Below are positions 7,873 through 15,341 of a stretch of DNA of 16,213 bases, piece by piece. The number at the start of each line of letters is the position of its first letter. Within the stretch, counting starts at the first letter, position 1. The notes beneath the pieces are model-generated. The model searched no databases. It saw only the letters and a list, made by a program, of their open reading frames with translations, and was not told where the DNA came from. The stretch covers positions 325-16,537 of the forward strand of contig DCIS01000037.1 of assembly GCA_002317475.1 (NCBI GenBank). The letters run 5' to 3'. The DNA comes from Prevotellaceae bacterium UBA1720 (lineage in GTDB: Bacteria; Bacteroidota; Bacteroidia; Bacteroidales; Bacteroidaceae). The position numbers and the translations under genes were made by a program.

Positions 7873-8688
7873 TTAAAAATGGAAACTGTAACTAGCGCTT
7901 AAGGCATGCATACGCTCGTAGGGGTGACCGTCCATGCGGTTGAGCGTCATAACGTAGGACAGACCTATGCCGTTGTGTTTATTGATCTTGTAATCAGTAC
8001 CTACGCTAGTACGTAGTTTGTCGAAGTTGAAATGTTCTCCTGCAGCCACGTTGTTATGGAACTCAGCGCTGATGAAGGGACTCCAGCGCAGACGCTTCTT
8101 GTCCACGGAGAACTTGATGCGAGTGCGCAGTACATGACGATCTTCACTAGGGTAGGTCTTGGTGCTTGCATCTTCCTCCCAGGTGGTTACGGGACCTTCT
8201 GGGGTGTATTGGTCATTGCGCTCATAGTCGGTACGGGACACCTCACGCTCGGGTTGGAAGGTGTACTGGTAGCGTACACGGGCAGAGATACGAAGCCACT
8301 TCCAGAACTTGATGCCCGAGGATGCCTCCACGAACAGACGGTGACGTGGTGACCAGTAACTTGGGGTGAGACGATAGCTCTCCAGCTGACCATCCTCGTC
8401 GAAGGACTCCTTGGAGGTCTTCTTGGGGGTGTAATCGTGGAGGAAGCTATAGCCTGTAGCAAGTTTCAGGTACTTGTGGGCCTTGTAACCCAGACTGGCG
8501 CCTATGTCCCAGCGTTCCATGAGAGAACTGCCGTCTTTGGTACGCAAACCTCCCTCCAAGTCAATCTCCATGTTGTAAGGCAAGGCTTTCTCGGCACTCA
8601 GCTCCAACCAAGTGCCGAAGTCGTCATTGTCACCAGCCCACATCATCGTGGGTACCAGCGTCAACACTAGCAGTAAGATCTTTTTCAT
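7873..8688 (-). CDS. Outer-membrane beta-barrel, DUF2490-like
   Basis: A 271-residue protein with a signal peptide (residues 1-18, ending MMWA). The remainder alternates hydrophobic and polar residues in strands, with aromatic girdle residues and a terminal aromatic residue (SASYSFHF), the usual signal for outer-membrane insertion. The opening DFGTWLELSAEK and the WSPFISAEF and GIGLSYVMTLN strands are typical of the DUF2490 family. Function in that family is not established. Lying between an inner-membrane protein gene and two secreted protein genes, it is placed to serve as an export or anchoring channel for the same pathway; that is inference. Confidence 0.7.
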   Translation of the reverse strand: MKKILLLVLTLVPTMMWAGDNDDFGTWLELSAEKALPYNMEIDLEGGLRTKDGSSLMERWDIGASLGYKAHKYLKLATGYSFLHDYTPKKTSKESFDEDGQLESYRLTPSYWSPRHRLFVEASSGIKFWKWLRISARVRYQYTFQPEREVSRTDYERNDQYTPEGPVTTWEEDASTKTYPSEDRHVLRTRIKFSVDKKRLRWSPFISAEFHNNVAAGEHFNFDKLRTSVGTDYKINKHNGIGLSYVMTLNRMDGHPYERMHALSASYSFHF

Positions 8689-8710
8689 CTACACTATCAT
8701 TTTCGCATTA

Positions 8711-8743
8711 GTCTCCCCTCTCAGAGAGGGGTTGGGGGAGAGG
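8711..8743. repeat. GC-rich intergenic palindromic element, copy 2
   Basis: The bases TCTCCCCTCTCAGAGAGGGG (8712-8731) form a near-perfect self-complementary block and are followed by TTGGGGGAGAGG. The element abuts the stop codon of the DUF4956 gene (8744-8746) and fills most of the gap to the next gene. It matches the inverted orientation of the block at 66-116. It may fold in the operon mRNA and modulate downstream expression. Confidence 0.55.
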
Positions 8744-9550
8744 CTATCCTCTTGGGGGACGTGCTACGTTCTGGATGCTGCTACCCTTGTCTGCGGGATC
8801 ATCGTAGAAGATACGGATGAGAACGCTGTCCTTGAGGAAGTCGATGGTGCCAACCTCGATGCGCTGGATCTTCAGTCCGGTGCGCTTCTCCAGATCAGCA
8901 ATCAGTTCGGGGCGCTTCTCGGGAGCAACGAGGGCTACATTGTCATATTTGATGAACTTGGTGCAGGCATCGTTGACCAGCTTCTTCCACTCGAAGATAG
9001 CAGCCATGAGGATGAAGACGATGTTCGTGGTACCGATAGAGAGGATATTCTCCCAGTTCAACTTGGTGACCATGGCGTTGACCACACTGACAGCCACGAG
9101 CATGAACAGGTAAGTCATCTCACGGATGGGTATAGCCTCGGTACGGTAACGGATGATACCGAAGATGGCAAAGAGACCGAGAGCGGCACCGGTCTTCATC
9201 TTCGAACCCTCCATCAGGCTGACCAGCAGGAAGATGCTCATGGCCATGATGATGAAGATAAAGAGATAGTCACGACGCTTGCTCTTGGGGAAATAGAAGA
9301 AGCGTGCAATGCTGCCAACTACGATGAAATTGAGTACAAGGCGGATGAGGAGCGACCAGAAGTCGTTCATGTCGCCTACGGTGATACCCAGGAAGGTGGC
9401 GGGCTCTGCAGCCTCAGCAACCGTTGTCAGCATGTTGCCCATGGCATCCATCATGTTACCCATTATGCCGCCGTCAGCGACATCCTCGAACATGTTTGCT
9501 ACTTCATCGTCAGTGATGGGAGACGTAGCCTGTAGAAATGATAAAAGCAT
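8744..9550 (-). CDS. DUF4956 inner-membrane protein
   Basis: A 268-residue protein. An acidic, methionine-rich N-terminus (1-60) precedes hydrophobic segments at about 65-86, 94-112, 122-134, 147-163 and 168-186, and a soluble C-terminal domain (about 200-255) with an alpha/beta pattern that could be ACT-like. The stretch GLFAIFGIIRYRTEAIPIRE (125-144) is the signature by which I recognise DUF4956. Members are regularly found next to VTC-type polymerase genes and CotH or Cthe_2159-like genes, and the same pairing is seen here: the VTC gene ends 39 bases upstream. The biochemical role is unknown. By analogy with the membrane parts of the yeast VTC complex it could anchor the enzyme or pass its product; that is conjecture. 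Confidence 0.85.
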   Translation of the reverse strand: MLLSFLQATSPITDDEVANMFEDVADGGIMGNMMDAMGNMLTTVAEAAEPATFLGITVGDMNDFWSLLIRLVLNFIVVGSIARFFYFPKSKRRDYLFIFIIMAMSIFLLVSLMEGSKMKTGAALGLFAIFGIIRYRTEAIPIREMTYLFMLVAVSVVNAMVTKLNWENILSIGTTNIVFILMAAIFEWKKLVNDACTKFIKYDNVALVAPEKRPELIADLEKRTGLKIQRIEVGTIDFLKDSVLIRIFYDDPADKGSSIQNVARPPRG

Positions 9551-9589
9551 GTGTTTCTATGTTTTGTGGTTAATATTTCTTTTTGGGGG

Positions 9590-10396
9590 TTAAAGAGTCG
9601 AAGAGACTTCGGCACTTTTCGGGAAGGAAGGACCAACAAGTTTGCCTATGCGTACCATCTTCATCTTGAAGCGGTTGTGCTTGAGGGAGGGGTTGGTCAT
9701 CACGCTGCCGATGCAGTACTTGCTGAAACCAGAAGGTTTGATGCGCAACTGACGAAGGAGCTCCAGGATAGGGGAGTAGACATTGCCGTCACGTTTGAGT
9801 TCGATGATGACGAGATCACCAGTAGCTGTCTGCAGACTGGTCTCCATATTGAGGAAATGTACATCGAAATCGATGGTGAGGCGCTCCGTCTTGGCATAGT
9901 TGACGAGGGTGATGCGGTGAAAATTGTTCTGCACCGTCTCGTGGATGTCAGCAACGCCACGATGGACGAGTCCCTGCAGGAAACCATCCTTCTCGAGGAT
10001 CTGTCCCTGAGCGGGAACCTCTTCGCGCTTCTTCTTCGTGCGTCCGTGATTGTTCTTGGTCTTCACCTCCAGGAATGTTATCCCGCTGTCCATGTAAGTG
10101 CGTACACGAACCTTCTGGCGAGGTGAACGCCCGTTGTGATGGTCCATGTAGAAGCTGTGACCCTCGGTGTCCCAGTAGGTGGTGCGATATGCAGCGATCT
10201 TGCTTCCGGCGTTGAATTGGGCATAGTAGTGTCCCTGACAGAGTTGAAGAAGGTCGGCCAACTTCTGCTTGTTGGTCACGAATTTGGTATCCGTTCGGTT
10301 CATCAGACGGATCTCAGACATCTGTTCCAGGGTGATGGGTTCCAGATGCTCCAGTAACTCTTCAATATGCTGATTTATGTTTAAATCATGGTTCAT
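9590..10396 (-). CDS. VTC-domain (polyphosphate polymerase-like) protein
   Basis: A 268-residue cytoplasmic protein with the triphosphate-tunnel fold pattern of the VTC4 catalytic domain. Charged tunnel residues appear in order: Arg34/Lys38 (NRTDTKFV), Arg97/Arg99 (KVRVRTY), Glu110/Lys112 (FLEVKTK), the basic run TKKKRE (120-125), Arg172 with Asp176 (ERLTIDFD), Glu199/Lys201 (IIELKRD) and Lys226 (GFSKYCIG). In yeast, VTC4 makes polyphosphate from ATP; for bacterial DUF4956-linked members the product is not established. I chose the ATG at 10396. An in-frame ATG at 10411 would add five residues; a TTG at 10450 would overlap the likely promoter. It is the first gene of the five-gene minus-strand run, divergent from frr. 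Confidence 0.85.
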   Translation of the reverse strand: MNHDLNINQHIEELLEHLEPITLEQMSEIRLMNRTDTKFVTNKQKLADLLQLCQGHYYAQFNAGSKIAAYRTTYWDTEGHSFYMDHHNGRSPRQKVRVRTYMDSGITFLEVKTKNNHGRTKKKREEVPAQGQILEKDGFLQGLVHRGVADIHETVQNNFHRITLVNYAKTERLTIDFDVHFLNMETSLQTATGDLVIIELKRDGNVYSPILELLRQLRIKPSGFSKYCIGSVMTNPSLKHNRFKMKMVRIGKLVGPSFPKSAEVSSTL

Positions 10397-10447
10397 AGTT
10401 CTCGTGTGCATAGTTGCAAAGGTGTGCGTTGTGCAACTAATTTGATG

Positions 10448-10455
10448 CAAATGTA
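10448..10455 (-). promoter_or_regulatory. Probable -7 box for the VTC-DUF4956 operon
   Basis: TACATTTG on the minus strand (10455-10448) fits TAnnTTTG and lies about 50 bases before the chosen VTC start codon. No clear -33 TTG is seen at the normal spacing. It shares the divergent interval 10397-10591 with the frr promoter. Confidence 0.45.
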
Positions 10456-10486
10456 CAAAAAATATCTACATAGGTGTGCTTTTCTC

Positions 10487-10517
10487 TTGCAAAATTGAAA
10501 TAAAACATATACTTTTG
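10487..10517 (+). promoter_or_regulatory. Bacteroidales-type promoter for frr-rsgA operon
   Basis: TTG (10487-10489) is followed after exactly 20 bases by TACTTTTG (10510-10517), a full match to the -33/-7 pattern of Bacteroidales housekeeping promoters. The predicted leader to the frr ATG is about 65 bases. Confidence 0.75.
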
Positions 10518-10591
10518 TGACTGAAACATTCATAATGTGCCTTTTGCGCGTTATAATTGATAGATGAGAAACCAAATAAAACTGAAAAGAT

Positions 10592-11152
10592 ATGATAGAC
10601 GTAAAGCAGACTTTGGCTGAAGCTGAAGAGAAAATGGAAGAGGCTGTGATGTATCTCGAGGAGGCTCTGGCACATATCCGTGCAGGTAAGGCTAATGTGA
10701 AGATTCTCGATGGTATCCGTGTAGACAGCTATGGTAGCCTGGTGCCCTTGAACAATGTGGCAAGTGTGAATACTCCTGATGCTCGCACCATCGTGATTAA
10801 GCCTTGGGACAAGAGTATGTTCCGTCCCATCGAGAAGGCCATCATGGACAGCAACGTAGGTATCACCCCCGAGAACAACGGTGAGATCATCCGTCTGGGT
10901 ATCCCCCCATTGACCGAGGAGCGTCGTAAGCAATTGGCTAAGCAGTGTAAGGGTGAGGCAGAGAATGCCAAGGTGAGTGTGAGAAATGCGCGTCGCGACA
11001 CCAACGACAAACTGAAGAAGGGCATCAAGGACGGTTTGTCTGAGGACCTTGAGAAGGATGCCGAGGCAGATCTGCAGAAGATGCACGACAAGTACATCAA
11101 GAAGGTAGATGAACTCTATGCTGCCAAGGAGAAAGAAATCATGACCGTGTAA
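10592..11152 (+). CDS. frr: Ribosome recycling factor
   Basis: A 186-residue protein of the standard length. With EF-G it splits the post-termination 70S ribosome and frees mRNA and tRNA. Family marks are clear: [10 protein letters not shown] near residues 26-35, [14 protein letters not shown] (46-59), IKPWDKS (68-74), [13 protein letters not shown] [15 protein letters not shown] (88-102), [12 protein letters not shown] (104-115) and RNARRD (131-136) before the long C-terminal helix. The coding part is intact. The stop codon TAA is joined directly to the next ATG, so rsgA is probably translationally coupled. Confidence 0.98.
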   Translation: MIDVKQTLAEAEEKMEEAVMYLEEALAHIRAGKANVKILDGIRVDSYGSLVPLNNVASVNTPDARTIVIKPWDKSMFRPIEKAIMDSNVGITPENNGEIIRLGIPPLTEERRKQLAKQCKGEAENAKVSVRNARRDTNDKLKKGIKDGLSEDLEKDAEADLQKMHDKYIKKVDELYAAKEKEIMTV

Positions 11153-12079
11153 ATGCAGGGTCTTGTCATTAGAAATACAGGGAGTTGGTACACCGTCCGA
11201 ATGAACGATGGCCAACTCTTTGATTGTAAGGTAAAGGGAAACTTCCGTATCAAGGGGATACGAAGCACGAACCCTGTGGCTGTGGGTGACCATGTAGATG
11301 TGACTTTGCAGCCAGATGGACAGACGGGGCTCATCAACCATATCCTGGACCGTAGGAACTACATCATCCGTAAGGCATCCAACCTGTCCAAACAGAGCCA
11401 TATCATAGCAGCAAATGTAGACCTGGCCGTATTGGTGGTCACCGTGGCTCATCCAGAGACCAGTACCACTTTCATCGACCGTTTCCTGGCTAGTGCCGAG
11501 GCATACCGTGTGCCCGTGCTGTTGTGTTTCAATAAGTTGGACGTGCTCTCCGAGGATGAACGCCGGTACATGGAGGCTGTCCAGTTCCTCTACACCCAGT
11601 TGGATTATCCCTGTGTTAGTTGTTCGGCACGCACAGGTGAGGGTATAGACGAACTGCTGGGACATCTAAAGGGAAAGACAACCCTATTGAGTGGTAATAG
11701 TGGAGTGGGGAAGAGTACATTGCTCAACCGTCTAGTGCCTGAGGCTCAGGTACGTACAGCGGAGATCAGCGTGACGCACGATATGGGACAGCATACTACC
11801 ACTTTCAGTCAGTTGTTTGACCTTCCTGGGGGCGGTGCGCTGATTGACACTCCGGGTATCAAGGGTTTTGGTACCTTTGATATGGAACGTACAGAGGTGA
11901 GCCATTATTTCCGCGAGATTTTCCAGATTTCCTCTGATTGCCGTTATGGTGATTGCACTCACACCCATGAACCTGGTTGTGCTGTTTTGCAAGCTATTGA
12001 GGAGCATCGTATTGCCTCCTCTCGCTACCAAAGTTACTTAAGTATGCTCGAAGATAAAGATGAAACGAAGTATCGCTAA
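11153..12079 (+). CDS. rsgA: Ribosome small-subunit-dependent GTPase A
   Basis: A 308-residue circularly permuted GTPase that assists late 30S subunit maturation. An N-terminal OB fold (about 1-65) precedes the GTPase domain with motifs in permuted order: NKLD (127-130, G4), SAR (158-160, G5), GNSGVGKS (181-188, G1), a TTT switch region (215-217, G2) and DTPG (232-235, G3). The C-terminal zinc site has Cys263, Cys268, a His at 270 or 272 in CTHTHEPGC, and Cys276. The start has no gap after frr. Its last 20 bases overlap the start of the DUF6057-like gene. Pairing with frr puts two ribosome-cycle factors on one transcript. Confidence 0.97.
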   Translation: MQGLVIRNTGSWYTVRMNDGQLFDCKVKGNFRIKGIRSTNPVAVGDHVDVTLQPDGQTGLINHILDRRNYIIRKASNLSKQSHIIAANVDLAVLVVTVAHPETSTTFIDRFLASAEAYRVPVLLCFNKLDVLSEDERRYMEAVQFLYTQLDYPCVSCSARTGEGIDELLGHLKGKTTLLSGNSGVGKSTLLNRLVPEAQVRTAEISVTHDMGQHTTTFSQLFDLPGGGALIDTPGIKGFGTFDMERTEVSHYFREIFQISSDCRYGDCTHTHEPGCAVLQAIEEHRIASSRYQSYLSMLEDKDETKYR

Positions 12080-13586
12080 CCCCTCGTATGTGCTGACGTT
12101 CTCATTTTCATTGATAACGTTTGCTTTAGCACTCTTTTTCCCCTTCCTCCTTTCTTATCAAGAGCAAAACCAATTGTTCTTATGGACAGCCAACTATTTT
12201 CTTGAATCGTTGACTACCCCTGGTGGTTTTGCGAGATATGTGGCTGAATTCATCGTTCAGTTCTATTATATACCTTGGTTTGGTGCCTTGCTCTTTGCCC
12301 TCGTTTTTGGACTTTTTAGTTATCTGCTATCTGCTTTATTGAAGGGGTGGTGGCGTATGCTTGCCATTCCCGTTGTCTTGTTTGTCCTTTGGCAGATGGG
12401 TGATGAGGCCATGACCTTGACCTACCCCATAGCGTTGGTAATGGACTTGCTCCTACTTAACGCCATGCGTCGCATGCCCATTTGGGTGGACTATCTCGTG
12501 TACTTGTTGTTCTTCTGGTTGATTGGTCCCTTGGTAGTGGTCTATGGCATCCTGCGTATCGGGGCTTTGGATAGGACAATCCGGCGATGGAATAGCCGTA
12601 GCCCGTGGTACAACCATAGTCTGAAAGGTCTGATACTACCCTTGTTGCTTGAACCTTTCCTCCTGCTCTTGCTCTTCCCACATCAGTGTACTATTCAGGC
12701 AGTGACCATGGGATTATGGTATTCACGCTATCCTCAGTGGGGACTCAACGGTGGCTATGACAAGGACCGCTACGAACTGATGCGTCAGGACTATTTGGTT
12801 CGCTATGCACGTTGGGACGAGATCATCGAACGGGCTGAGCAACATACGGTCGAGAGTCCATTCTGGTCAGAATGTGTTAATTTGGCCTTGGCCATGAAGG
12901 GACAGTTGCCCTACCGTCAGTTTGAATTCTATCAGAGTGGGAGTGACGCCCTTATTATGAGTATGGTACGCGATCAGACCAGCAACCTGCCCTCCATGGA
13001 AGCTTTCTACAGGTTGGGCATGACTAACGAATGTCTGCGATATGCTTTCGATCTGCAGGAGAGCATTCCTATGGGTCGGAAGAGTGGTCGGTTGAGTCAG
13101 CGTATCGTGGAATGCAGCCTGGTGAAGGGTAACTATGACGTGGCCCGTAAATACATCCGTCTGCTGAAGAATACCTTCTTCTATCGCAGTTGGGCTGAGG
13201 ATGCAGAACAATATCTGGGTAACGAGGAGAAGATCAATGCTCACCCCGTGTGGGGAGCGATGAGGCGTAGTGCTTTCAAACAGGATTTCCTCTATTACTA
13301 CCCCGAGCTTGCCAAGACCTTCTACGACCTGTTGCTCTCCAACACAGACAACAAGATAGCCATGCAATATGTTTATGCCCAGTTGATGCTGGACGGCAAC
13401 GCCTATGTGTTCAACCAGATGATGAGGTTTGTCCTGCGATACGGCAACTACCCCGAGATGCCACCCGTCTATCAGGATGCATGGCAATGCATGAATGGCG
13501 AAGCAACGCCTGAGAGTCGATATGCCGAGTACTTCGGTAGAAGAAATAACGCACTTAACAGTTTCCCGTATGCGCCATCTCATTAA
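12060..13586 (+). CDS. DUF6057-like membrane protein
   Basis: A 508-residue protein with about six hydrophobic segments in the first 210 residues (roughly 10-31, 70-93, 99-114, 120-135, 144-167, 190-207) and a soluble, helix-rich C-terminal part (220-508) with tyrosine- and leucine-rich stretches that could form TPR-like pairs. Architecture and setting suggest the Bacteroidales DUF6057 family, a call from memory of the family and not from a profile search. No catalytic motif is evident. It starts inside rsgA and its end overlaps the chosen start of the next gene by 17 bases, so the genes are likely co-translated. A role with the downstream envelope lipoprotein is inferred from this coupling. 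Confidence 0.65.
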   Translation: MKRSIANPSYVLTFSFSLITFALALFFPFLLSYQEQNQLFLWTANYFLESLTTPGGFARYVAEFIVQFYYIPWFGALLFALVFGLFSYLLSALLKGWWRMLAIPVVLFVLWQMGDEAMTLTYPIALVMDLLLLNAMRRMPIWVDYLVYLLFFWLIGPLVVVYGILRIGALDRTIRRWNSRSPWYNHSLKGLILPLLLEPFLLLLLFPHQCTIQAVTMGLWYSRYPQWGLNGGYDKDRYELMRQDYLVRYARWDEIIERAEQHTVESPFWSECVNLALAMKGQLPYRQFEFYQSGSDALIMSMVRDQTSNLPSMEAFYRLGMTNECLRYAFDLQESIPMGRKSGRLSQRIVECSLVKGNYDVARKYIRLLKNTFFYRSWAEDAEQYLGNEEKINAHPVWGAMRRSAFKQDFLYYYPELAKTFYDLLLSNTDNKIAMQYVYAQLMLDGNAYVFNQMMRFVLRYGNYPEMPPVYQDAWQCMNGEATPESRYAEYFGRRNNALNSFPYAPSH

Positions 13587-15102
13587 CATAGGTTTCAAAA
13601 GGTTTCAAGAGGTTTCAAGGAGAGGTTTCAGAAGGGTTTTTAAGAATTCCCTTTTCATCCTCATGCTCATTGCCTTCACGGCTTGCCAAGTGACACCAGA
13701 GGATGTAAGGCATGTGGCTCAACAGCCTGACATCTTCCCGGATTATATCGGTGTAACGATACCCGCAGAGATTGCCCCCATGAACTTTGAGATGCAGGAT
13801 GAAGACATCGAATTGATGGACATAACCGTCAAGGGCAGCAAGGGGGGAGAGATGCACTTCCAGGGCGAGTATGCTGATTTCGACGCCGAGGAATGGCATG
13901 CCTTGACTAAAGCAAACAAGGGAGGACAACTGAATTTCACCGTCTGCGTGCTGAAAGACGGCAAATGGATACAGTATGAGGACTTTGAGATAAATGTCAG
14001 TGACTACCCTTTGGATGACTTCGGGCTGACATACCGTCTCATCGCCCCTGGCTACGAGGTGGGAGGTGACATGGGTATCTACCAGCGCGATTTGCATTCG
14101 TTTGACGAATATGCTCTCATTGAGTCGTTGAACACCCCTGGCCAGTGCATGAACTGCCATACGGCCAACCAATGCCGTGCCGACCAGTTCCTTTTCCATC
14201 TTCGTGGCGAAAAGAGTGGAACGATGCTCCAGAATGGGGATAACCTGACGTGGCTCAACACAATGACGGATAGCACAATGGCCAATTGCAGTTACAGTTA
14301 CTGGCATCCTTCGGGCCATTATGTTGCCTCGAGCATCAACAAGATATACCAACTCTTCTATACGGGCAACAAGCGTCGCATAGAGGTGTTTGACACCATG
14401 AGTGACGTGCTGGTCATTGATACCCGTACTAACGAACTGATCCTCAATCCTCTGTTGCAACAGAATGAATGGCTCGAGACCTATCCTGCCTTCTCCCCTG
14501 ACGGACGGACACTTTATTTTTGTTCTGCCAAGGCGCAGAATTTGCCAGACGACATATATAATATAAGGTATAGTCTCTGCCAGATTGCTTTTGATGCGGA
14601 AAAAGGATGCTATGGCACTCAGGTGGATACGCTCCTCAATGCCGAGCGTGACTCGCTGAGCTACACTTTCCCTCGTCCCTCATACGATGGCAAGTGGCTG
14701 ATGTATGATGTGTGTGCTTTCGGCAATTTCCCTACCAATCATCCTGAGTCGGACATCTGGCTGATGAATCTGAAAACAGGTCAGACTCATCCCCTGAAGG
14801 AGGCGAATAGCGATGATGCAGACAGTTACCATAGTTGGAGCAGCAACAGCCATTGGATAGTCTTCTCAAGCCGTAGGGATGGTGGTGTGTACAACAAGGC
14901 ATACATTGCCTCGATAGACAATGAGGGAAGAGCCACCAAACCTTTCCTTCTCCCCCAGCGTCATCCCAAGCAGTACTATGACGAACTGCTCGAATCCTAT
15001 AACTGCCCAGACTTCACCCACGAGAAGGTGGAACTGGATGTTCGCAAGGCATCAGATAAAATCATGCACGGCAAGGATAAACAGCAAGTGACGATACGAT
15101 AA
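13570..15102 (+). CDS. PD40/TolB-like propeller lipoprotein with CXXCH motif
   Basis: A 510-residue exported protein. I chose the ATG at 13570 because it gives a basic n-region, a hydrophobic run (FKNSLFILMLIAFTAC) and a lipobox-like end with Cys39; an ATG at 13495 is in frame but buried in the previous gene. Residues about 41-160 form a beta-rich domain. CMNCH at 193-197 (14146-14160) is a c-type heme attachment motif, followed by NQC. From about 235 come WD40-like/PD40 propeller repeats: YWHPSGHYVASS, YPAFSPDGRTLYFCS, RPSYDGKWLMYDV and HSWSSNSHWIVFSSRRDG. Such proteins are common in Bacteroidales envelopes but their function is unknown. A run of GGTTTCA repeats lies in the leader coding region. 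It ends the frr operon and is followed by a strong hairpin. Confidence 0.75.
   Translation: MRHLINIGFKRFQEVSRRGFRRVFKNSLFILMLIAFTACQVTPEDVRHVAQQPDIFPDYIGVTIPAEIAPMNFEMQDEDIELMDITVKGSKGGEMHFQGEYADFDAEEWHALTKANKGGQLNFTVCVLKDGKWIQYEDFEINVSDYPLDDFGLTYRLIAPGYEVGGDMGIYQRDLHSFDEYALIESLNTPGQCMNCHTANQCRADQFLFHLRGEKSGTMLQNGDNLTWLNTMTDSTMANCSYSYWHPSGHYVASSINKIYQLFYTGNKRRIEVFDTMSDVLVIDTRTNELILNPLLQQNEWLETYPAFSPDGRTLYFCSAKAQNLPDDIYNIRYSLCQIAFDAEKGCYGTQVDTLLNAERDSLSYTFPRPSYDGKWLMYDVCAFGNFPTNHPESDIWLMNLKTGQTHPLKEANSDDADSYHSWSSNSHWIVFSSRRDGGVYNKAYIASIDNEGRATKPFLLPQRHPKQYYDELLESYNCPDFTHEKVELDVRKASDKIMHGKDKQQVTIR
13591..13630 (+). repeat. Short GGTTTCA direct repeats in a leader-peptide coding region
   Basis: GGTTTCA occurs at 13591, 13601, 13611 and 13624, the first three exactly 10 bases apart (GGTTTCAAAA, GGTTTCAAGA, GGTTTCAAGG). 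They encode the arginine-rich n-region GFKRFQEVSRRGFRR. Because the unit is not a multiple of three, loss or gain of one copy would shift the frame. Confidence 0.7.
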
Positions 15103-15103
15103 C

Positions 15104-15142
15104 AAACAGGGCAAGACGGAAGTAGACTATCTTGCCCTGTTT
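15104..15142 (+). terminator. Terminator of the frr-rsgA operon
   Basis: AAACAGGGCAAGA (15104-15116) pairs perfectly with TCTTGCCCTGTTT (15130-15142) around a 13-base loop and is followed by the T-rich ATTACTATTCT. It begins one base after the lipoprotein stop codon. Confidence 0.85.
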
Positions 15143-15189
15143 ATTACTATTCTACAACTTTTAGACCTTTGATTAGGTTGCTTGTGATT

Positions 15190-15334
15190 CCGAGATGTCC
15201 TCGTTCATCCTTCGCGGAACCATCGCGGAACCATCGCGGAATCCTCGCGGAGACGCTAAGGATACACTAGGACACGTTGTAGTCTGAGTGTAGTCTGATT
15301 ATAGACTAATTATAGACGGATTTTAGACGACTCT
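15190..15334. repeat. 11-bp phased repeat array between convergent genes
   Basis: Successive 11-base units can be laid end to end. TCGCGGAACCA at 15212 and 15223 is followed by TCGCGGAATCC (15234), TCGCGGAGACG (15245), CTAAGGATACA (15256) and CTAGGACACGT (15267). After a two-base slip come TAGTCTGAGTG (15280), TAGTCTGATTA (15291), TAGACTAATTA (15302), TAGACGGATTT (15313) and TAGACGACTCT (15324). Weaker units (TCGTTCATCCT at 15201) extend the register to the left. The 11-base step excludes a coding repeat. Function is unknown: candidates are a protein-binding array on one face of the helix or replication-slippage tandem DNA. Confidence 0.7.
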
Positions 15335-15341
15335 TGGCTAC

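Noticed and set aside
8612..9535. A 307-codon open frame on the plus strand across the DUF4956 gene
   Set aside because: Acidic low-complexity translation opposite a clear membrane protein gene; no start signal or family features.
10466..11665. A 399-codon open frame on the minus strand across frr and rsgA
   Set aside because: It lies opposite two unmistakable genes, has no recognisable domain and reads like a reverse-frame shadow.
13495..13569. Longer N-terminus for the propeller lipoprotein from the ATG at 13495
   Set aside because: It would bury the signal peptide 50 residues inside the protein and lies wholly within the previous gene; the ATG at 13570 gives a normal leader.
13615..14460. 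A 281-codon open frame on the minus strand across the lipoprotein gene
   Set aside because: Opposite strand has signal peptide, CXXCH and propeller repeats; this frame has none.
15212..15255. Possible CRISPR array
   Set aside because: Units of 11 bases are contiguous with no spacers and are far too short for CRISPR repeats; no cas genes are nearby.
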